Source: Pseudomonadota bacterium (GTDB lineage Bacteria; Pseudomonadota; Alphaproteobacteria; Micropepsales; Micropepsaceae). From it: a stretch of DNA of 54,175 nt. Position numbers and translations under genes: made by a program. The notes below the pieces were generated by a model. It worked only from the letters and a program-made list of their open reading frames with translations, was not told the origin of the DNA and ran no database searches. The stretch spans positions 1 to 54,175 of the forward strand of contig JACQDN010000074.1 in assembly GCA_016201105.1 (NCBI GenBank), written 5' to 3'. Shown one piece after another: positions 50,076-54,175 of this stretch; position 1 is the first letter of the stretch, and each line of letters begins with the position of its first letter.

Positions 50076-50675
50076 TCAGCGCCGGCAGGCAGTTGCCAGT
50101 TTCAGTTGCTGAACGCGGTCGGTGGAATACAATATCTTTTGCTTAGCGCCGTTCGCACAGCGGAAATCGATGATCTGGCTGGCCGAAAGCGTATACACGC
50201 GCCGCAGCTTGGAATATGTGGCCCGAGCGTAATTATACGTCGAGAACCGCAACACTTCCGCAAAATTCTGTCTCGCCGCATATACGATGTATTCGTGGAT
50301 CTCTTCGTCGCCGTCAATGACCAGAAAATCAAACTCGCCGGGGTGAAAAATCGGGATCGCGTGGAACGCGCCGTCGTTTACGGGAATTCCTGGCTTGAGA
50401 ACGGTGTGAAATTTCTCTTTGCCGCAGCCGGATACGTCGAAAATTAGCCCCTCGTCTGCAAACGCCTGTGACACGGCAAATCGTTTCTGGACAAGCTTTC
50501 CCTTTGTCAGCAGTTGAACGTCGGTTCCAATCGCCAGGTCTGGATCTGCATTGCACGTCTCGGTGCTTATCCAATCCTGCGAAGCCAAGGCGCCTGAAGA
50601 CGAAGACGGTCCAACGACAAGAAGCAAAGCGGCAACTAGGGCGCCGGCGAACCTAACCACGATCGGAATCCTCAT
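50076..50675 (-). CDS. Exported protein, partner of the M23 peptidase
   Basis: A 199-residue protein starting inside the M23 gene (23-bp overlap). Signal peptide FAGALVAALLLVVGPSSSSGALA; the mature part has TCNADPDLAIGTDV, DVSGCGKEKFHT, IDFRCANGAKQK and a final TACRR, with four cysteines likely in disulfides. Unknown family. The overlap suggests stoichiometric expression with the peptidase, as in an effector-immunity or enzyme-inhibitor pair (inference). Confidence 0.55.
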   Translation of the reverse strand: MRIPIVVRFAGALVAALLLVVGPSSSSGALASQDWISTETCNADPDLAIGTDVQLLTKGKLVQKRFAVSQAFADEGLIFDVSGCGKEKFHTVLKPGIPVNDGAFHAIPIFHPGEFDFLVIDGDEEIHEYIVYAARQNFAEVLRFSTYNYARATYSKLRRVYTLSASQIIDFRCANGAKQKILYSTDRVQQLKLATACRR

Positions 50676-51528
50676 TGAGAGTGGGCGTTTTCAACCAGTC
50701 GATAGGATCGAGATTGAAGAGCGTGCGTTGCGGAGTCGGAGGCGCGACTTTAACTGTCCCGCTCGGTGAGGTCGTATACCCGCCTGGCATCCAGACTTCG
50801 AAATGAAGGTGGACGGTTTTGGGCGCAACCTTGTCCCGCCGCCCGCTGTATCCCATCGTACCAATCTGATCGCCCGCGGAGACATGTTGGCCATTCACGA
50901 CCTTGACGCTGCCAAGATGCCCGTAGAGAGTCATCGTCCCGTCGGCGTGCTGAACAAACACGACATTTCCAAGGCCTGTCATTTGCTGGGCATAAGCTAC
51001 GCCGTCGGCGGCTGCCCGAATAGGATCGCCCAGAGACCCGGCGATGTCCAACCCGCGATGAGGGCGCGGCAATCCGGTTGTCAGATCGGTTCGATACGAA
51101 CCGCTGGGTGAATATCGGCCATCGGCGTAGTTGGGCGGCGTGCCTTTCGTCGGAATGATGCCCTGTGCGGGTAAGACCTTCCCTGCTCCCGGCGTCGGCA
51201 GCTGTATGCGCGCGTCGGATAGAAAACTTGCTTCTTTTTCTCTCCAACCCTTCGCCCACGGATCCGTCCGCGGCCCTGGATTTCGAATTTGAAGTGGATC
51301 GGAGAACGAGTCCGATACGGAATCTGGCGACGCGTAACCTCGGCTGGCTGCACTCGCTCGACCCGTCCCTCCCATCGTCGGTTCTATCGGCATCCTTATT
51401 GCGCGCAACGCTCCGAGTTGCGCCGACGGCACAAATGGTAGCAGTTTCGCATCATCACCGGGCGCCAGAGGCGTCAAAACGGAGAGCGGAAGATCCCCCA
51501 GGATTCCATTGCGGATATAGAGTACCAT
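50653..51528 (-). CDS. M23-family peptidase-like phage protein with N-terminal RNGILGDLP motif
   Basis: A 291-residue protein from ATG 51528 (AAGGTGAAA upstream). N-terminus YIRNGILGDLPLSVLTP (shared motif), a disordered Pro/Ser-rich linker to about 160, then a LytM/M23 domain: RPHRGLDIAG with the first zinc ligands, TLYGHLGSV and VHLHFEVW with the H-x-H. Such domains cut peptide crossbridges. No signal peptide, so it should reach the wall as a virion part or at lysis. Confidence 0.82.
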   Translation of the reverse strand: MVLYIRNGILGDLPLSVLTPLAPGDDAKLLPFVPSAQLGALRAIRMPIEPTMGGTGRASAASRGYASPDSVSDSFSDPLQIRNPGPRTDPWAKGWREKEASFLSDARIQLPTPGAGKVLPAQGIIPTKGTPPNYADGRYSPSGSYRTDLTTGLPRPHRGLDIAGSLGDPIRAAADGVAYAQQMTGLGNVVFVQHADGTMTLYGHLGSVKVVNGQHVSAGDQIGTMGYSGRRDKVAPKTVHLHFEVWMPGGYTTSPSGTVKVAPPTPQRTLFNLDPIDWLKTPTLNEDSDRG

Positions 51529-51612
51529 TTTCACCTTATCTTCCGGCGCGCGCACGGGTGCCGCCGAATAGAGTTCTTCCTCGTGGCGCTATTCCGTCAA
51601 AGGTACGGGCTC

Positions 51613-52026
51613 TTACTCGCCGGGGTCCGGGCATTTGTAAGACCAGCCGTCCACCTTGGGTTCGGCGTGATACTCCGGCAGGTATTCGCCTTGCGTGATG
51701 AGGCGAAGGCACCTGCCGTGCTTCCTGTAGAAGAAGAAGCAGTAGTTGAGACCCGTGCCCTGGCACATTTCTATTTCTCGATAACCTGCCCGAAACATCG
51801 CCCGCGCGTTGCCGAACGTGCGTTCCATCGTCCCATCGTCCCATTTCATATGGGTCTCGAGCGGCTTCCATCCGCTCCGCAAGAGACCGGCGCGCGCCTG
51901 AGACAGCGGTTCACCCGTCCTGAGCAAGTGGGGCGCGGCAAGCAGCGAAGCCGGGGGGAACGCTATCGCGGACGAGACGAATACGCACGCCAGCAAACGA
52001 CGCGCGCGGAGAATAAACCGGTTCAC
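51613..52026 (-). CDS. Exported protein, partner of the 52023 lysozyme-like gene
   Basis: A 137-residue protein from GTG 52026, overlapping the upstream stop by 4 bp. Signal peptide LLACVFVSSAIAFPPASLLA; mature part LSQARAGLLRSGWKPLETH, then EMCQGTGLNYCFFFYRKHGR, and a final KCPDPGE. Small exported proteins with this C-x-G-T-G-x-x-Y-C motif are widespread and uncharacterised. Translational coupling to a muramidase-like protein is the striking feature. Confidence 0.6.
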   Translation of the reverse strand: MNRFILRARRLLACVFVSSAIAFPPASLLAAPHLLRTGEPLSQARAGLLRSGWKPLETHMKWDDGTMERTFGNARAMFRAGYREIEMCQGTGLNYCFFFYRKHGRCLRLITQGEYLPEYHAEPKVDGWSYKCPDPGE

Positions 52027-52631
52027 GGCACGCGTCCCCCGTCTTTCTTGAAAACGGCCTTGGCCGTCGCGAGGGATCTCTCATGCCCCCGTTTCGATCG
52101 ATTGTCGTAGTTCACCGGAAGGCTATCCCATCTCTTAGCCGCGGCGAAGATTGCACCATCCAGATCGCCCGAAAGCAATCGCGGTGTTGCACCAAGATAT
52201 GTCAGAAGGTCGGTGGCGGCGACATCCTGCGACAAAGGCGAGAAGCTTTTGACTCCGGCGCGCCGCATCTCGTCGCTCCACGTTCCGCGATTGAACTGGT
52301 AGGCGCCGGCAGACGAACTGTCGGTCTGTGGATTGTAGATATCGGGATGCTGCTGGAAGTTGGCTCTCGCGATTCCGCCCGTCACCGCGTCGTAGCGGTT
52401 GCCGGTTTCCAGATCCCGTATCATCGCCAGGAAGGCTTGAACGCGCGGGTTGTTCATGAGATCCAAGGCAGCGGCGTAGCGGGAATTCACCACGCCAGGT
52501 CCGTTCGGCGGCTCCAGAGTTGGTGCCCTTATTGCTGGGTTTGGATTTCCCTCTGGCTTCGCGGTGCCTGTGGTCAATATCGATGGAGGCAGTTCGCCGA
52601 GCAATCCATTGCGAATGTAAGGAGTCGTCAT
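52023..52631 (-). CDS. Muramidase-like (GH104-type) phage protein with N-terminal RNGLLGELP motif
   Basis: A 202-residue protein. N-terminus TPYIRNGLLGELPPSILTT (shared motif), a Pro-rich linker to about 45, then a lysozyme-like domain: FLAMIRDLETGNRYDAV with the likely catalytic Glu, SSAGAYQFNRGTWSD (the AGRYQF-type motif of GH104) and SQDVAATDLL. It probably cleaves glycan strands. No signal peptide. Its relic copy lies at 49837-49945. Confidence 0.75.
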   Translation of the reverse strand: MTTPYIRNGLLGELPPSILTTGTAKPEGNPNPAIRAPTLEPPNGPGVVNSRYAAALDLMNNPRVQAFLAMIRDLETGNRYDAVTGGIARANFQQHPDIYNPQTDSSSAGAYQFNRGTWSDEMRRAGVKSFSPLSQDVAATDLLTYLGATPRLLSGDLDGAIFAAAKRWDSLPVNYDNRSKRGHERSLATAKAVFKKDGGRVP

Positions 52632-52670
52632 GATCTCACCGGTTCCGCTCGCGATGGTTCGGGTCGGGGA

Positions 52671-53522
52671 TCAAGTGAATATTGCAGCGGTGCCGCCGGC
52701 TTGCGCGAGGGAAGCCGCGTTGCCGACCAAGCCGCCGATTGCTCCGAGGATGCCTTGGTTATCCGTCGATTTGCTGTAGCTGCCGGTCGGATAGACGCCG
52801 AGCGCCTGATTCTTCAGTTGCTGCATCAGCAGTGGATAATTCCAGGCGTCGAGGAATGCTTGTTTGTTGGCCTCGTCGATTTTCTGCTGCAGCGCCTGTT
52901 GCGTATCGCCGACTTGGTTGACGGCGCCGGCACGGGTGAGCGCTTGCTGGAGCTGATCGGCGGATAGCGCTGCGGCCTGTCCTGCCGCATTGGATTGCAC
53001 GCCCGCCGAACCGAGCGCGGCTTGAAGCGCGGCCTGCCAACCCTGCTGGTTGAGATTTGCGAGTGCCGAAGCTGCCGTGCGCTGCGAGGCCTCATTGGTG
53101 AGCGCGTTCAAGACTGCCTGACGATCGCCGCCGAAGGCATGCGCCGCGGAAGCCTTCTGATTGTCGGCCAGCTGAGCCATCTGGCGCTGACGCTCCAGAT
53201 CGCCCATCGTCGTATCGATGACGTCGCTCTGATAGGGATTGAAAAACTTCGAGATCATGTCGGGCGTAATGCCGGAAAGAAGCCCGGCATTCGCCGCTGT
53301 CGCGGCGTCCAGCGTTGCGCCGCCAACATTATTGTTCGCGACATCGAGCAAGCCCTTCTGGCCCTGCAGCTGCGTCGGCGTGAACGGCGCCACCGTTTCG
53401 CCGGAATAGGCCTGATAAGGCCGGCTCGCGAGCGCGTTGGCGGCGTTGAGATTGGATTGCCACGCCGCCAGTTCGGTCGGATCGACCTTGGAGACGGATT
53501 TCTTTTTGTCGGTGAGGCTCAT
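52671..53522 (-). CDS. Phage ejection/tail-type structural protein
   Basis: A 283-residue protein from ATG 53522. Gln/Ala/Asn-rich and helical (LQQALTRAGAVNQVGDTQQA), with FFNPYQSDVIDTTMGDLERQ and AAHAFGGDRQAVLNALTNEA, motifs I associate with podophage ejection/structural proteins. The C-terminal ILGAIGGLVGNAASLAQAGG is a hydrophobic glycine-rich helix. It overlaps the preceding gene by 4 bp. Specific role unproved. Confidence 0.6.
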   Translation of the reverse strand: MSLTDKKKSVSKVDPTELAAWQSNLNAANALASRPYQAYSGETVAPFTPTQLQGQKGLLDVANNNVGGATLDAATAANAGLLSGITPDMISKFFNPYQSDVIDTTMGDLERQRQMAQLADNQKASAAHAFGGDRQAVLNALTNEASQRTAASALANLNQQGWQAALQAALGSAGVQSNAAGQAAALSADQLQQALTRAGAVNQVGDTQQALQQKIDEANKQAFLDAWNYPLLMQQLKNQALGVYPTGSYSKSTDNQGILGAIGGLVGNAASLAQAGGTAAIFT

Positions 53523-53890
53523 GAGAACTCCTTGAACATCGTTGTGCCTGCGAAGCGGTAGGTGAGCGGTTTCAGCACACGCTCCCAGCCCTTGCGGCCG
53601 GCGCCGGTAACGCGCGCGCAACCCTTGTGCCTGGCGAAGGCGCAGATGCGCGGCTCGAGAATGTCGAGCAATTCGGCAAGATCGCCGCCCAGAAGAAAGA
53701 AATTGAGCGCCTTCAATTTTGGATAGTCGACGATTTCGGTGATGGCGGCGCTGTTTTGCGTACACCAGAACTGATAGGCGCCGCTCGCGATGCCGTCTTC
53801 GATGTCTTCGATGGCGTGCGTGCCGTGGGTGTGCACGAGCGCTGCTTCGATCCATGGCTTGCAGCGGAACCAGTCGGTGGAGGCACACAT
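53519..53890 (-). CDS. Phage protein of the T7 gp13-like/GNAT-like type
   Basis: A 123-residue protein. FWCTQNSAAITEIVDYPKLK, then LNFFLLGGDLAEL and AFARHKGCARVTGAGRKGWER form the typical pattern of a small phage protein with an acetyltransferase-like half-fold. Function is unproved in the family. It is the first phage gene visible on this strand; transcription probably comes from beyond the window, or begins within 53891-54053. Confidence 0.6.
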   Translation of the reverse strand: MCASTDWFRCKPWIEAALVHTHGTHAIEDIEDGIASGAYQFWCTQNSAAITEIVDYPKLKALNFFLLGGDLAELLDILEPRICAFARHKGCARVTGAGRKGWERVLKPLTYRFAGTTMFKEFS

Positions 53891-53900
53891 CTTGAATCTC

Positions 53901-54034
53901 TCCCTCTCCCCCGCTTCAGCGGCGGAGAGGGTTGGGGTGAGGGGGACGTGACGCGAGTCCGAGTGATTCAGAATTGTGCGGGACGGAGAAACCCCCTCAC
54001 CCTGCCCTCTCCCCCGCTTCAGCGGGGGAGAGGG
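53901..54034. repeat. Two-armed inverted repeat (CCCTCTCCCCCGC family)
   Basis: Left arm 53901-53945 (CCCTCTCCCCCGCTTCAGCG to GGTGAGGGGG), right arm 53992-54034 (CCCCCTCACCCTGCCCTCTC to GCGGGGGAGAGGG), core 46 bp. No nuclease gene inside. It separates the last visible phage gene from an IS. Confidence 0.8.
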
Positions 54035-54053
54035 AACTAGGGTCCGGACTCAA

Positions 54054-54175
54054 TTAAAGCCAGTATGCGACGAGGGCTGCGAGGTGGACAGCGGCGAGAA
54101 AATTGCTGGCGAGTTTGTCGTAGCGAGTGGCGATCCGGCGGAAATCCTTAAGCCTGCAGAAGCAGCGCTCGATGA
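54054..54175 (-). mobile_element. 3' end of an IS5-family transposase gene (partial)
   Basis: The frame entering from the right edge reads IERCFCRLKDFRRIATRYDK then LASNFLAAVHLAALVAYWL and stops at 54054. This is the C-terminus of IS5-family (IS427-like) DDE transposases; the first Glu is the catalytic E of DDE. CTAG at 54037-54040 fits an IS5-type target, so the IS end is probably near 54040. The rest lies outside. Confidence 0.85.

Larger units (their letters stand above)
36011..53890. mobile_element. Prophage or prophage remnant (tail, ejection, lysis and moron genes)
   Basis: A block read mostly leftward between a chromosomal sugar kinase and an IS. It contains an ejection/tail protein, hydrolase-like proteins, fibre/spike proteins, an endolysin and a holin, together with a lower-GC glycosylation cassette. 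No integrase, repressor, terminase, portal or capsid gene is visible, so it is either truncated by the IS or continues beyond the window. Its ends are set by gene content, not by attachment sites, which I could not find. Confidence 0.7.

Overview
This window is high-GC DNA from an alphaproteobacterium. The strongest taxonomic markers are a SciP (DUF1153) gene with a CtrA-type box upstream, a mitochondrial-type complex I accessory subunit (NDUFS4 family), a two-domain cold-shock protein, and a cysK-sseA order of the kind found in Hyphomicrobiales-like genomes. The genus cannot be fixed from the sequence alone.

Layout. 1-4.7 kb: stress and metal genes (His-tailed DMT exporter, glutathione S-transferase, ATP-grasp-like protein, chromate transporter). 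4.8-12.2 kb: tRNA-Cys and tRNA-Asn, a possible CtrA-controlled small transcript, cysK-sseA-GNAT, a peptide transporter, sciP, metC-hisI. 12.3-19.8 kb: lactone oxidase, two divergent enoyl-CoA hydratases, a glycine-zipper lipoprotein, a SprT-like protein, tRNA-Arg, tRNA-Pro, NDUFS4 and cold-shock genes. 20-30.4 kb: a molybdenum hydroxylase cluster (coxG-coxS-coxM, a split xdhC, a MoCo cytidylyltransferase fusion) without a large catalytic subunit. It is interrupted by two EF-hand genes divergent from a two-component system. 31-36 kb: alpha-glucosidase, ClpP-like protease, sirtuin, DUF3617 and a PfkB sugar kinase.

From about 36.0 to 53.9 kb lies a prophage or prophage remnant, read mostly leftward: an ejection/tail-type protein, several wall-hydrolase-like proteins, tail-fibre/spike-like proteins, an M15 endolysin and a holin. 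A lower-GC serotype-conversion-like cassette (UXS, GtrB-like, methyltransferase, GtrA, polytopic GT) sits inside it, with four genes facing the other way. No integrase, terminase, portal or capsid gene is visible. An IS5-family transposase begins at the right edge of the window.

Two observations stand out. First, short two-armed inverted repeats recur, and three of the loci carry a nuclease gene or relic (two DUF559 Vsr/PD-(D/E)XK-like genes and one decayed GIY-YIG gene). One DUF559 gene takes its ribosome binding site, start codon and stop codon from the repeat itself. Second, the prophage has three consecutive pairs of a wall-hydrolase-like protein followed by an unrelated small Sec-exported protein. 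The three hydrolase-like proteins share an N-terminal motif (RNG[IL]LG[ED]LPxS) although their enzymatic domains differ. This suggests a virion-targeting tag with paired immunity or regulator proteins.
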